A stretch of DNA of 64,000 nucleotides from Saccharicrinis sp965230625 (GCA_965230625.1 CBDDLL010000001.1:1984001-2048000); one strand, 5' to 3'; shown: positions 21,501 to 31,624, counted from the first letter of the stretch. Numbers and translations are program-made. Notes: generated by a model from the sequence alone, not told the origin.

Positions 21501-21573
21501 TGAACAGTTGTTTTAATATGGAGTTATATTTACATTGTAATTTTTACAAAAATATGAGTTAATTTTTCTTGAC

Positions 21574-22851
21574 ATGAAGCAACTAACATTATTTCTTCTT
21601 TTTTTTACGATATCTGTTTTGACAGTATACTCACAATATGAAGACTTCTTTGAAAATGGTAGTTTACGTATTGATTTAATTTTAAGTGGTAATAGTGCAA
21701 AAACAAAAGTTTCTGTATTTGAACTTAAAAAAGAGCCTTTTTATGGAGGAACACTTACAAAAACCATAGATACATTTAACTATGGAGAGTTTAAAATTAA
21801 AGTGGAAGATCCGGATAATTCTAAAACTATATATTCAAGAGGATTTTGCACGCTGTTTGAGGAATGGCAAACTACAGAAGAGGCTAAAATGATTGATAAA
21901 AGCTTTTTTCAGACAATTACGATTCCTTTTCCTAAAAAGGATGTTAATATAATTGTTGAAAGAAGAAGAAAGAGTGGGGAATTTTATGAATTACTAAATA
22001 CAAGAATTAACCCTAATGATTTTGGAATTTCGAAGTCGGGTTTAAAAAAGGTTGAAACATTCAAGCTTATTGATAATGGGACAAAAGATGAATGTGTTGA
22101 TATAGCCTTTATTGGAGATGGGTACACAAAAGAAGAAATGGAAAAGTTTCATAAAGATGTTCTTCGAATGTGTGAGTACATGTTTACACAAACACCATTT
22201 GATAAATATAAAGACAAATTTAATATATGGGCAGTTAATGCAATATCTAAAGAATCAGGAGTTTCTGATCCTAGAAAGGATATTTGGAAAGATACTGCAT
22301 TGAAATCAAGTTTTAACACATTAAACTCAGATAGATATCTGGAAAGTATACAAACATTTTTAATTAGGGATTATGCAGCATTAGTACCTTATGATCAAAT
22401 TTACGTTCTTGCTAATACAGATAAGTATGGAGGGGGCGGTATTTTTAATCATTTTTCACTTACCTCAGTGGATAATGAGAGATCATTAACTGTTTTTATT
22501 CATGAATTTGGTCATTCCTTTGCGGGATTGGGAGATGAATATTACAATTCGGAAGTAAGCTATAGTGATTACTACAATCTTGAAATTGAGCCTTGGCAAC
22601 CCAATTTAACCACATTAAAGAAATTCAGAACGAAATGGAAAAAAATGGTGCATAGGAAAACTCCAATACCTACACCAGCAGAGGAACAGTATTTTGACAA
22701 AGTAGGTGTTTTTGAGGGAGGAGGATATGTCTCAAAAGGCATCTACAGACCTGCATATGACTGTCGTATGAAGACAAATGAGGCCCCTTCCTTTTGTCCG
22801 GTTTGCCAAAAAGCAATTGAAGATATAATTCTATTTTTAATTGAGAAATAA
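21574..22851 (+). CDS. secreted M64 family metallopeptidase
   Basis: A 425-residue exported protein with a cleavable signal (MKQLTLFLLFFTISVLTVYS). Residues 20-150 form the beta-rich N-terminal domain typical of Bacteroidetes M64 peptidases. The catalytic motif HEFGHSFAGLGDEYY starts at His310, with zinc ligands His310, His314 and Asp321 and the general base Glu311. The C-terminus has CRMKTNEAPSFCPVCQKAI, a Cys-bearing end also seen in the family. The family was named for an IgA peptidase, but its real substrate cannot be inferred here. The aldo/keto reductase gene starts 17 bases downstream. Confidence 0.92.
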   Translation: MKQLTLFLLFFTISVLTVYSQYEDFFENGSLRIDLILSGNSAKTKVSVFELKKEPFYGGTLTKTIDTFNYGEFKIKVEDPDNSKTIYSRGFCTLFEEWQTTEEAKMIDKSFFQTITIPFPKKDVNIIVERRRKSGEFYELLNTRINPNDFGISKSGLKKVETFKLIDNGTKDECVDIAFIGDGYTKEEMEKFHKDVLRMCEYMFTQTPFDKYKDKFNIWAVNAISKESGVSDPRKDIWKDTALKSSFNTLNSDRYLESIQTFLIRDYAALVPYDQIYVLANTDKYGGGGIFNHFSLTSVDNERSLTVFIHEFGHSFAGLGDEYYNSEVSYSDYYNLEIEPWQPNLTTLKKFRTKWKKMVHRKTPIPTPAEEQYFDKVGVFEGGGYVSKGIYRPAYDCRMKTNEAPSFCPVCQKAIEDIILFLIEK

Positions 22852-22868
22852 TAATTAACTATACAATT

Positions 22869-23864
22869 ATGCAACACAAAGCCAATAATGATAGATACGA
22901 GAATATGTATTACCAAAGATGTGGCAGGAGTGGAATAAAGTTACCTGCTATTTCTTTAGGACTCTGGCATAACTTTGGTTCGGTAGATGTTTTTGAGAAT
23001 AGTAAGGCAATCATATTTGAAGCATTTGATAACGGGGTGACACATTTTGATTTAGCTAATAATTACGGACCAGAGCCAGGTAGTGCAGAAGAAAATTTTG
23101 GAGCTATTTTTAATAAGCATTTAAAAGGGTATAGAGATGAACTATTAATCTCGACTAAAGCAGGTTATTATATGTGGCCTGGACCATATGGGGAATGGGG
23201 ATCTCGAAAGAACCTAATAGCCAGTTTAAATCAGAGCTTAAAAAGAATGAATATTGAATATGTTGATATTTTTTATTCGCACAGATATGACCCAGAGACT
23301 CCATTAGAAGAAACAATGATGGCTTTAGATCATGCAGTAAAGCAAGGTAAAGCTTTATATGCTGGTATTTCAAATTATCCGGCAGATAAAACACGAGAAG
23401 CAGAGTCCATTTTGCGAGAGTTAGGGACTCCGTGTCTTATTCATCAGGCTAGATATAGTATGTTTCAGCGTTGGGTTGAAGAAGAATTGTTAGAAATATT
23501 GGATAAGAGAGGCATGGGTTTAATTGCTTTTTCTCCATTGGCACAAGGTTTATTGACTAATAAATATATCAAAGGAATACCAGAAGGCTCAAGGATGACC
23601 AGGAATCACTTTTTGAAAAAAGAACATTTAACTACTCAAAAACTAGAGGCGATTAAGCTATTAAATGAAATAGCACAAGGCAGAGGACAGTCATTAGCTC
23701 AAATGGCGATAGCATGGTTGTTAAAGGATTCAAGAGTTACTTCTGTACTCATTGGGGCAAGTTCGGTAAAACAACTACATGATAGTTTAGGGAGTTTGAA
23801 AAATCTGGAATTTGATAGAGATGAATTAAGCAGAATTGAAGGTGTTTTAAAAACAGTAAGTTAA
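22869..23864 (+). CDS. aldo/keto reductase, L-glyceraldehyde 3-phosphate reductase-like (YghZ/Gpr)
   Basis: A 331-residue NADPH-dependent TIM-barrel reductase. The N-terminal YQRCGRSGIKLPAISLGLWHNFG and FDLANNYGPEPGSAEENFG are characteristic of the YghZ subgroup, which reduces L-glyceraldehyde 3-phosphate and methylglyoxal-type aldehydes. The catalytic tetrad is visible: Asp and Tyr in DLANNYG, Lys in STKAGY and His in YSHRYD. The cofactor-binding end WLLKDSRVTSVLIGASS is intact. It follows the M64 peptidase closely (17 bases), probably as one transcript, although the functions are unrelated. Confidence 0.92.
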   Translation: MQHKANNDRYENMYYQRCGRSGIKLPAISLGLWHNFGSVDVFENSKAIIFEAFDNGVTHFDLANNYGPEPGSAEENFGAIFNKHLKGYRDELLISTKAGYYMWPGPYGEWGSRKNLIASLNQSLKRMNIEYVDIFYSHRYDPETPLEETMMALDHAVKQGKALYAGISNYPADKTREAESILRELGTPCLIHQARYSMFQRWVEEELLEILDKRGMGLIAFSPLAQGLLTNKYIKGIPEGSRMTRNHFLKKEHLTTQKLEAIKLLNEIAQGRGQSLAQMAIAWLLKDSRVTSVLIGASSVKQLHDSLGSLKNLEFDRDELSRIEGVLKTVS

Positions 23865-23964
23865 GATTTATTTACACATAAAAGTTGGGTGTAATACCTC
23901 CCTAATAACTTAAATTCTAGTATAGGTATACTCAAGCATTAGCTAATGACTAAAAGGATTTAAA

Positions 23965-24753
23965 ATGAGGCTCCATTTTTTATTTACAATATTACTATTG
24001 AGTAGTAACATCTTTTCCCAATTTCAAAACGACTCTGTGATTGCTCTTTTTTGTGGTGTAAATAAAGGTGGATTGACTTATGAGGAGATAATAGAGAAGA
24101 ACAAAATTGAGTTAGCTTTTAAAAACAGTTGTAAACCATATGCAATAAAAAGTTTTTCAATAAGTAATTCCTCTCCAGGAGTAGATTGGTTTGTGAATGT
24201 TGAAGATTTAGCAGTATTGCCAATGGATGTTTTAGAGAGGTTGTCATACTATAAAGACAAAATTGGCAATGAATTTTATATTGGAAATATCATTGTTGAA
24301 ATTGATGATAAGGTAATTGAATTGAGTTCGCATATTGAGTTTCAAATTACTGGAAATTATTCTGGAATGTTTCGAAGGTACAATCGTTCTGATTCTTTAG
24401 AACAAGATCCATATCTACATAAAGGGGAGTTTATTTCAAAGAAAGGAGTTGTGACTAAAAAACAATTTCTATTAATGAATAAACTTGAAGTCTCCAAGTT
24501 TAATAATTGCAAATTAGTTGATCCATTATATGAGGTGTGTTCTTTTGAAATTGAGTATGTTACATCGATGGATGAAGATGAAGCTGAGCATAGAAAATAC
24601 TCTATTAGCTCTAATATAATTCCGGATAGTATTAAACAAGAAATTCTATCGCTTCATAATGGATTTCATTTGAAAATTATAAATGTATATGCGATTAAGG
24701 GTGGAAATATAATAACTAAAGTTGGTGATTTATCCTTAATAATTTATGAATAA
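23965..24753 (+). CDS. secreted protein resembling two GldM C-terminal-type domains
   Basis: A 262-residue exported protein with signal MRLHFLFTILLLSSNIFS. Two halves share a layout: GVNKGGLTYEEIIEKNKIEL with a later NEFYIGNIIVEIDDKVIEL, and SKKGVVTKKQFLLMNKLEV with a later GFHLKIINVYAIKGGN. That order (G-G-x-L-T/S-K-E-E, a beta-rich core, then "..G..F.I.NI.A...") recalls the C-terminal repeat domains of GldM, a periplasmic part of the T9SS motor. The match is by eye. It is not near gldKLMN, so a stand-alone role is likely. A strong hairpin follows at 24891-24924. Confidence 0.6.
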   Translation: MRLHFLFTILLLSSNIFSQFQNDSVIALFCGVNKGGLTYEEIIEKNKIELAFKNSCKPYAIKSFSISNSSPGVDWFVNVEDLAVLPMDVLERLSYYKDKIGNEFYIGNIIVEIDDKVIELSSHIEFQITGNYSGMFRRYNRSDSLEQDPYLHKGEFISKKGVVTKKQFLLMNKLEVSKFNNCKLVDPLYEVCSFEIEYVTSMDEDEAEHRKYSISSNIIPDSIKQEILSLHNGFHLKIINVYAIKGGNIITKVGDLSLIIYE

Positions 24754-24890
24754 AACTACACCCTACAAGTATCATAAAGTAGCCCTGGCTTTAGTGGTAT
24801 TTGGGAGTTAAGCTCCTCTACGAACTTTAGCAAAACTAAGAAAACGAATATATCACACGCCAATTGATGCACTTCATATGGGCGAACCGT

Positions 24891-24924
24891 TCTGAGTATA
24901 TTAAGCAATTATAATATACTCAGA
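24891..24924. terminator. strong hairpin between convergent genes
   Basis: TCTGAGTATATTA (24891-24903) and TAATATACTCAGA (24912-24924) make a perfect 13-base-pair stem with an 8-base loop. A T run begins 5 bases later on the plus strand. Likely terminator for the GldM-like gene, perhaps also for the aminopeptidase gene from the other side. Confidence 0.7.
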
Positions 24925-24933
24925 AGAGCTTTT

Positions 24934-27495
24934 TTACTGTAAATACTTTTCTTTTATTATGCTACTTCGTTCAATAATATCTCTTGATTGAAGTACCTTT
25001 AATTTTAAGTCTTCAGGAAAATCAGGATTGTCTTTAAAGAAATAATCGACCACTTGTAATGCTTCTTTCGAACCATAACCACTCAATGAACTATTGAGCC
25101 AACCTATAGGAAAAAAGATGTCTCCGGTTTCTTTTATTGTTTCAGTTATCGCAAGAGCTTCTTCCAGATATTTGATAGACTTTTCTTCCTTAAATGGATG
25201 ATGAATATAATTGATGGCAGTTAATACCCAGTTTTCTTTTTTACGATTTTGTAACTGTTTAAGAGAACTTACAAAACCGTCTAATTCAGTTTCATTATCA
25301 GTAAAAACATTACTAACAAAAAACATTTTTTTTCTTAGTTCTTCATCTTTAATTTTATTAGCAAACGAAACAATGTATTCTTTATCAAAATCATTAGATT
25401 TTAAACAGAGATTAAAAACAGCCATGCTTAAATCTCTTTCTGATAGATTGATTTTATTTATTTTCTCTTTTTTTATAATCTGATTTAGCTTTTTTAATCC
25501 CGAATTAGAAACAACTATATTTGACCAGGTTTTAAATAGCATTTTTTTGCTACTTAACGATTCGATGTTATTTATTCTATCATAAATTAAATCTTCTATT
25601 CCCTCGGTAATTTTTATTCTTATTTTGCTCGATGTTAAATGCCAAAAAACAAACTTTAGTTGATTGCTAGCTAATGTTAATATTTGCTCATTATTTTCTA
25701 TAGCAATTAATCTTTTAAGCATTTGGATATACTCAACAGGATGGATTTTACTATGCAGAAGATTTTCGTAAAGGTTTATAAGTGTAGCTCCTTTCATTAA
25801 GTTGTCATCGAATAAATGAATGTTGTTAATAACATAATTTATTGATGAATCATTCATAACAAAAAGTCCATACCCCGAGGCATCAACAGACGGTAATATA
25901 CAATCTGGTTGTGAAGTGTTATTAATTACTTTAGTTATTGGGGCAAGCAATTCTACTTCATTTTTATACTTTAAAGTATCTAGTATCTGGCAATAATTAA
26001 ATCTTTGTGCCCATATTTTTCCTGAATCCTCATATTCAGGACGTTGTTTTATTTGTATTTCACTGTTATTTACCACGAAATCAATTACGGGCCTTCCTTT
26101 TTTATTCACCCATGTATTGCTCCATAACTCCAAATCATATTCGGAAAAATTGTTTAAAATGCTCATAAGATCAGCCCATGTGGCATTGCTATAACTGTAA
26201 TCTTTTAAATATTTACTTAATCCGTTTTTGAGCACTTCTTTCCCCGTCAGTTTTTCTAACTGGTTCATAACAATTGGTGCCTTGTGATAAATTATTTTAC
26301 CATACATCGAACCTGCATCATTAAGATTATCGAGCTGTTGCTGAATAGGATTAGCTCCAATAGTTCTATCTATCGAATATGCAGCAGGGAAGTGATTTAT
26401 TAAAAATGTTAGTTGATGATTAATATTAGGGAATTGTTCCTCTACAATTTTATCGGCAATAAAGTTTGCAAAAACTTCTTTTTGCCAAACACCACTAAAC
26501 CATTTCATAGTTACCAAATCTCCAAACCACATATGAGCAGTTTCGTGAGCTAACAATTGCGCTCTTTTAAGTAATTGATTTTGAGTTGGATTTTCACTTA
26601 AAAAAAGAAGTTCAGATCGATAGTAAACAGCTCCAGGGTGTTCCATTCCGGCAAATTGAAATGATGGAATGCAAACCAAATCGTATTTTTTAAAAGGATA
26701 GTCAACTTCGGTATAATCTTCGAGCCATTCTATTGAATGAAATACCTGATCGAAAACTGTTTTTACATTTCTAACTAAACTGGCTGTATCTTTTTCCATG
26801 TGATACAGCGATATCTTTATTCCATTTCTTTCATCAGTAATTTTTTGAAAATCACCAACCGTAAAAGACCATAGATAAGAACTTATGGGTTTTGAAGCAG
26901 AAAAAGTAAGTTTTTTCCTTTGTTCACATAACTCAAGTTCAGATAAAAGCTCTCCGTTTGTAATGGCAGTTAATTCTTTGGGTAAGTTTATTATGTAAGA
27001 GATTTTAGCTTTTATATCTGGTTGATCAAAACAAGGGATGGCAGTTCTTGCTCGAGCTGGCACAAATAACGAGTAAAAATAATTATCGTTTCTGTTGAGA
27101 GCACCATTATCAAGTTTATAGTTTATTTCAATTTTGTTAATACCTTTTTGCAGATATGATGCAGGTATAACAAGGTGTTCATTCTCTATGCTAAAAAATA
27201 TTTTTTTCTCATTTGCTTGAACAGATATAATTTTTTCCTGTGAACTTGCAAAATCAAGAATTAGTGGAGATTTATGATTTTTCTTGATAAGTGTAATTGT
27301 TGATTTTCCTTCAATATCTCCTTTTAAGGAGTCTGGTATTGTAAGTTCTAATAAATATTCTACGTTTGAAATATCATTAAAACGTTGTTGAGCTAATTCA
27401 TGACTAACACCAGACTCTAATGATTGTTTTTCGGGTTGTTGGCAAGAATGTAAAGCTAGTGTAATGCAGATTAAGATTATAAAATAAGATTTCAT
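24934..27495 (-). CDS. M1 family aminopeptidase, lipoprotein
   Basis: An 853-residue zinc aminopeptidase with a lipoprotein signal (ITLALHSC, Cys18). The M1 zinc motif HETAH is at residues 317-321, with the third ligand Glu340 in GVWQKEVFAN. The exopeptidase motif usually reading GAMEN is here AGMEHPGAV (residues 282-290), so the Asn is a His. Residues 25-215 are the beta-saddle N-terminal domain and 400-853 the helical C-terminal domain. It should trim N-terminal residues from peptides in the periplasm or at the surface. It is transcribed alone. Confidence 0.93.
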   Translation of the reverse strand: MKSYFIILICITLALHSCQQPEKQSLESGVSHELAQQRFNDISNVEYLLELTIPDSLKGDIEGKSTITLIKKNHKSPLILDFASSQEKIISVQANEKKIFFSIENEHLVIPASYLQKGINKIEINYKLDNGALNRNDNYFYSLFVPARARTAIPCFDQPDIKAKISYIINLPKELTAITNGELLSELELCEQRKKLTFSASKPISSYLWSFTVGDFQKITDERNGIKISLYHMEKDTASLVRNVKTVFDQVFHSIEWLEDYTEVDYPFKKYDLVCIPSFQFAGMEHPGAVYYRSELLFLSENPTQNQLLKRAQLLAHETAHMWFGDLVTMKWFSGVWQKEVFANFIADKIVEEQFPNINHQLTFLINHFPAAYSIDRTIGANPIQQQLDNLNDAGSMYGKIIYHKAPIVMNQLEKLTGKEVLKNGLSKYLKDYSYSNATWADLMSILNNFSEYDLELWSNTWVNKKGRPVIDFVVNNSEIQIKQRPEYEDSGKIWAQRFNYCQILDTLKYKNEVELLAPITKVINNTSQPDCILPSVDASGYGLFVMNDSSINYVINNIHLFDDNLMKGATLINLYENLLHSKIHPVEYIQMLKRLIAIENNEQILTLASNQLKFVFWHLTSSKIRIKITEGIEDLIYDRINNIESLSSKKMLFKTWSNIVVSNSGLKKLNQIIKKEKINKINLSERDLSMAVFNLCLKSNDFDKEYIVSFANKIKDEELRKKMFFVSNVFTDNETELDGFVSSLKQLQNRKKENWVLTAINYIHHPFKEEKSIKYLEEALAITETIKETGDIFFPIGWLNSSLSGYGSKEALQVVDYFFKDNPDFPEDLKLKVLQSRDIIERSSIIKEKYLQ

Positions 27496-27834
27496 TAGTT
27501 TTAAATAATTTTAGCAGTGTAAGTAATTCGCAAATTTATCAATCACCTATTTATTGCAAAAATAGATAGTCATAATTTGTTTGCTAGTTTCATTGTTATG
27601 ATTCTTCAAATCAATATGCTCAAATATAAAGGATTATTTATTAGTAACAATGTTTGAAAAGTATTAAAGGGAATAGTGTTTCTTATGTCAATTTCTGATA
27701 AAAATCATCTATAAATCAATAAGTGGTCGTTTTTATAATTCGCTTAAAATCTTACCTTTAACCCGTTGAAAATGGAGCGTAAGTTGTGATTGTTATTCAT
27801 TACAACTATCTTACTACTATAATAATATACGAAT
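27496..27834. other. divergent intergenic region before gcvP
   Basis: 339 AT-rich bases between the M1 peptidase and gcvP starts. TACCTTTA near 27753 is a one-mismatch -7 candidate for gcvP. I looked for a glycine riboswitch and found no tandem aptamer-like structure. No other gene is visible. Confidence 0.5.
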
Positions 27835-30717
27835 ATGGCTACAGATAAATTTGTTGCAAGGCATATTGGCCCACGTGATCATGAGATAGATCAAATGCTT
27901 AAAACCATTGGTGTTGATTCGATGGAGGCACTTATTGATGAAACTGTTCCTGAAAACATCAGGTTAAAAGAGCCTTTGCGTTTAGCTAAGGGTTTAACAG
28001 AAAGACAGTATTTTAGAAAAATATTAGATATAGCTGGGAAGAATAAGGTATACAATACATATATCGGGATGGGATATTATGATGCTATTACTCCAGCAGT
28101 GATTCATCGTAATGTTTTAGAAAATCCGGTTTGGTATACTTCTTATACACCTTATCAAGCGGAAATATCTCAAGGTAGATTAGAAGCATTGTTAAATTTT
28201 CAGACAGTAGTTGTTGAGCTTACAGGGATGGAAATTGCAAATGCTTCACTTTTAGACGAAGCTACCGCTGCGGCTGAAGCTATGATTATGATGTATAATT
28301 CCCGACCAAGAGCGATGGCAAAGGCAGGTGCTAATATTGTTTTTGTGGATGAAAAAGTTTGGCCACAAACTCGTGCAGTACTTGAAACCAGAGCTAATCC
28401 ACTTGGAATTGAACTTCAATTTGGAGGCTGGAAGAATTGTGAATTAACAGATAAGCACTTTGGTGTAATTGTTCAATACCCTAATTCGGATGGTAGTATT
28501 GTAGATTATAAAAGTTTAGTAGAAACTGCACATAGCAATGATTGTAAAGTTGCTGTTGGAGCTGATCTTTTAAGTTTAGCGTTACTTACTCCTCCGGGAG
28601 AATGGGGAGCTGATATTGTATTTGGATCTTCTCAACGTATGGGTATACCAATGGGATACGGAGGACCTCATGCAGCTTTCTTTGCAGCTCGTGAATCAGC
28701 AAAACGATTTATGCCGGGTAGGATAATTGGTATTACTAAAGATACCAATGGTAACAGGGCATTGCGGATGGCATTACAAACCAGAGAGCAGCATATTAAA
28801 AGGGAAAGAGCTACTTCTAATATTTGTACTGCACAAGCTTTATTGGCAACGATGGCAGGATTTTATGCTGTATATCATGGAGCAGAAGGCATTAAAAGAA
28901 TTGCAGAACAAATTCATAGTATTTCTTCATTATTGGTTAATGAAATTGAAAAGTTTGGATATAAACAGCTTAACGAAAACTATTTTGATACAATAAGGTT
29001 CTCGATGGCTCCGCATGCATCAGTCGATTTAATTGAGAAATACTCTCTTGAACTGGAGATGAATTTCCGTTACTTTGAAAATGGTGATGTAAGTTTAAGT
29101 ATTGATGAGACAACAAATCTTGAGGATATTAACTGGATTATTGAAGTATTTGCAAGAGCAGCTTGTGTTGATGTTCCAGAAATAAAGGATATTCCAGAAG
29201 TAAATACTATCTCAAATGAATATTTACGTACTTCCGATTATTTACAGCAGGAGATATTTAAGCAATATCGTTCAGAAACGGAAATGGTGCGTTACATAAA
29301 AAAGCTGGAGCGTAAAGATATTTCCTTAACTCATTCGATGATTTCGTTAGGATCGTGTACGATGAAACTTAATGCAGCTACAGAAATGTTACCTCTTAGC
29401 TGGATTGAATTTGGAGGAATACATCCTTTTGTTCCTGCTGATCAGGCTGCAGGTTATCATTTATTGTTTGCAGAGTTAAAAAGGGATCTGGCAGAAATAA
29501 CAGGATTTGCCGATGTGAGTTTACAACCTAATTCTGGTGCTGCTGGAGAGTATGCAGGGTTGATGGTTATTAGAGCTTACCATCAAAGTAAAGGAGAAGA
29601 TCAGCGAAATGTGGCTATAATACCTTCTTCTGCACATGGAACCAATCCAGCGAGTGCAGTTATGGCTGGAATGCAAGTGGTTGTAGTTAAGTGTGATGAT
29701 AGAGGGAATATTGATGTAGAAGATTTAAGAGAGAAAGCCAATAAATATAAGGATACTCTTTCGTGCCTAATGATAACTTACCCTTCTACTCACGGAGTAT
29801 TTGAATCATCGGTAGTAGAGATTTGTGATATCATTCATCAAAATGGAGGTCAGGTTTATATGGATGGTGCTAATATGAATGCTCAAGTTGGATTAACAAA
29901 TCCAGGATTAATTGGAGCTGATGTTTGCCACCTAAACTTGCATAAAACTTTTGCTATACCTCACGGTGGAGGAGGGCCAGGAGTTGGCCCTATTGGAGTT
30001 GCAAAACATTTGGTGGAATTTTTACCATCTCATCCGGTTGTTCAAACTGGGCGTAAAGGTATTTCTGCTATAGCTGCTGCACCTTGGGGCAGTGCCAGTG
30101 TTATGCCAATTACTTATGGGTATATCAAAATGTTAGGTAGTGATGGATTAAAAAAGTCCACAGAAATAGCTATCTTAAATGCTAATTACTTAGCTCATTA
30201 TTTAAAAGATGAGTACGGAATTTTATATACTGGTGAAAATGGAAGGGTGGCACATGAAATGATTTTGGAATGTCGTCATTTTAAAACAAGTGCAGGAATC
30301 TCAGAATTAGATATTGCTAAGCGATTAATGGACTATGGATTTCATGCTCCAACTTTGTCGTTTCCAGTACACGGAACTTTAATGGTAGAGCCAACAGAAA
30401 GTGAATCGAAGCAAGAGTTAGATAGGTTTGTTGAAGCTTTAAAAGGCATTTACAAGGAGATTAAAGAAATAGAGTCGGGAGAAGCAGATGAGATAGATAA
30501 CGTACTGAAAAATGCTCCTCATCCAGATTATAAAGTGGTGGCGGATGAATGGTCTCATTCATATGGAAGAGAAAAAGCAGCGTTTCCACTAGACTGGATT
30601 AAGGAAAATAAATTTTGGCTTACTGTTTCCAGGGTTGACGATGCATTTGGAGACAGAAATTTGATTTGCACATGCGGATCGCCAGAGGAGTACGAATTGA
30701 TTGTGAATAAAGAATAG
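27835..30717 (+). CDS. gcvP: glycine dehydrogenase (decarboxylating), P-protein
   Basis: The PLP-dependent P-protein of the glycine cleavage system: it decarboxylates glycine and passes the aminomethyl group to lipoylated GcvH. At 960 residues it is the fused single-chain form (both halves present), not the split GcvPA/GcvPB form. The N-terminus FVARHIGPRDHEIDQML is typical. The PLP lysine lies in HLNLHKTFAIPHGGGGPG of the second half. AHGTNPASAVMAGM and the end SRVDDAFGDRNLICTC are conserved. The other system genes (gcvT, gcvH) are not in the window. A terminator follows. Confidence 0.97.
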   Translation: MATDKFVARHIGPRDHEIDQMLKTIGVDSMEALIDETVPENIRLKEPLRLAKGLTERQYFRKILDIAGKNKVYNTYIGMGYYDAITPAVIHRNVLENPVWYTSYTPYQAEISQGRLEALLNFQTVVVELTGMEIANASLLDEATAAAEAMIMMYNSRPRAMAKAGANIVFVDEKVWPQTRAVLETRANPLGIELQFGGWKNCELTDKHFGVIVQYPNSDGSIVDYKSLVETAHSNDCKVAVGADLLSLALLTPPGEWGADIVFGSSQRMGIPMGYGGPHAAFFAARESAKRFMPGRIIGITKDTNGNRALRMALQTREQHIKRERATSNICTAQALLATMAGFYAVYHGAEGIKRIAEQIHSISSLLVNEIEKFGYKQLNENYFDTIRFSMAPHASVDLIEKYSLELEMNFRYFENGDVSLSIDETTNLEDINWIIEVFARAACVDVPEIKDIPEVNTISNEYLRTSDYLQQEIFKQYRSETEMVRYIKKLERKDISLTHSMISLGSCTMKLNAATEMLPLSWIEFGGIHPFVPADQAAGYHLLFAELKRDLAEITGFADVSLQPNSGAAGEYAGLMVIRAYHQSKGEDQRNVAIIPSSAHGTNPASAVMAGMQVVVVKCDDRGNIDVEDLREKANKYKDTLSCLMITYPSTHGVFESSVVEICDIIHQNGGQVYMDGANMNAQVGLTNPGLIGADVCHLNLHKTFAIPHGGGGPGVGPIGVAKHLVEFLPSHPVVQTGRKGISAIAAAPWGSASVMPITYGYIKMLGSDGLKKSTEIAILNANYLAHYLKDEYGILYTGENGRVAHEMILECRHFKTSAGISELDIAKRLMDYGFHAPTLSFPVHGTLMVEPTESESKQELDRFVEALKGIYKEIKEIESGEADEIDNVLKNAPHPDYKVVADEWSHSYGREKAAFPLDWIKENKFWLTVSRVDDAFGDRNLICTCGSPEEYELIVNKE

Positions 30718-30734
30718 GAAAAACAGAGATTTAG

Positions 30735-30770
30735 GGCTGTGCTCAAATTTATTTGAGACAGCCTTTTTTT
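30735..30770 (+). terminator. gcvP terminator
   Basis: GGCTGT-g-CTCAAAT (30735-30748) pairs with ATTTGAG-ACAGCC (30751-30763), one bulged G, followed by seven Ts. It sits 18 bases after the gcvP stop. Confidence 0.9.
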
Positions 30771-30911
30771 AGTGTCTACAAGTTTTAATGTCTTTGATAA
30801 TAAAGCGACAAAGACAAGGCTTGCAAAACCAGAAAAATCGGAGTTTAACTTGTGTAAATAAGTATTTTTCTGGCAAGCTTAACGCAGTATTTGGCGTTTT
30901 CTTGCAAAGAC
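30771..30911. repeat. imperfect palindromic intergenic element
   Basis: Contains a perfect inverted repeat CCAGAAAAAT (30829-30838) / ATTTTTCTGG (30864-30873), flanked by CTTG/CAAG, and outer GTCTTTG (30790-30796) with CAAAGAC at 30809-30815 and 30905-30911. Parts recur near 34932-34995. It looks like a small non-coding dispersed repeat. Confidence 0.45.
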
Positions 30912-31624
30912 TATTTAGAAAAAAGGCTGTTTCTAATGTAAATGTTGAATATTGCAATATCTGAATAATCTTTAAAATCTTTGTTACTATGAGTGTGCTG
31001 GTATAAAAGAGAACCTTCAAGGGCGGTTCTATTATTTATTTTGTAGCCAATTCCTAAGCCATACCTTCCTCTATTAAAAAGTATATAATCATCTTGAATT
31101 TTACCAGCTGGATTGAAAAAGAATTCGCTGGATGCAATCCAATAAGTTGTTTGAGATTCAATATTCTTTTTTAGGTTAAATGCGTTTTTAGTTTTTATTT
31201 CGTATCTAAATCTTGATACATTCTTATTACCTTCCGAATTATTATAGGTGTAAAATTGTTCTTCCATTCTAAAACGGTGAGTAAGTTTCATTTTAGGAAG
31301 AATAGGGGCAGTTAGTTTTACAGATTGATGAGGCCTAAATTCGTTTTGAACCGATTCATCAGTAGTTACAGTTCTGTTGTACATAAATCCAATATCAACA
31401 GAAATTTTTTCATTTATTTTGTACGAAGTAGCATTGCGAATACCCCAACGCGTCCAGTCTACTAAATTACAGCCTTTATAATAACCTCCATCAAATGTAG
31501 TTTTTAAGTTATTATTGATATTAAACTGTTCTAACATTAATGTTCTCAGCTCTTGCTGTTGCCCTAAAATATTTTTTGTAAAAAAGAAAACTAAAATAAA
31601 AACTAGTCCTTTATAATATATCAT
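30911..31624 (-). CDS. DUF2490 family outer-membrane-type protein
   Basis: A 237-residue exported protein with signal MIYYKGLVFILVFFFTKNILG. The body alternates polar and aromatic residues as in a small beta-barrel (YKINEKISVDIGFMYNRTV, KMKLTHRFRMEEQFYTYN, YLGIGYKINNRTALEGSLLY-like strands) and ends DIAIFNIYIRNSLF. This layout matches the DUF2490 family of Bacteroidetes. Function is unknown. The ATG at 31622-31624 is preferred to the GTG two codons earlier because it gives a clean signal peptide. It is transcribed alone, downstream of ddl. Confidence 0.82.
   Translation of the reverse strand: MIYYKGLVFILVFFFTKNILGQQQELRTLMLEQFNINNNLKTTFDGGYYKGCNLVDWTRWGIRNATSYKINEKISVDIGFMYNRTVTTDESVQNEFRPHQSVKLTAPILPKMKLTHRFRMEEQFYTYNNSEGNKNVSRFRYEIKTKNAFNLKKNIESQTTYWIASSEFFFNPAGKIQDDYILFNRGRYGLGIGYKINNRTALEGSLLYQHTHSNKDFKDYSDIAIFNIYIRNSLFSK

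Noticed and set aside
24766..24890. Possible small RNA or gene remnant between the GldM-like gene and the hairpin
   Set aside because: Contains only a 4-base-pair GGAG/CTCC hairpin and no frame; not enough to support a feature.
27496..27834. Glycine riboswitch upstream of gcvP
   Set aside because: No paired aptamer-like stems or conserved purine-rich cores were seen.
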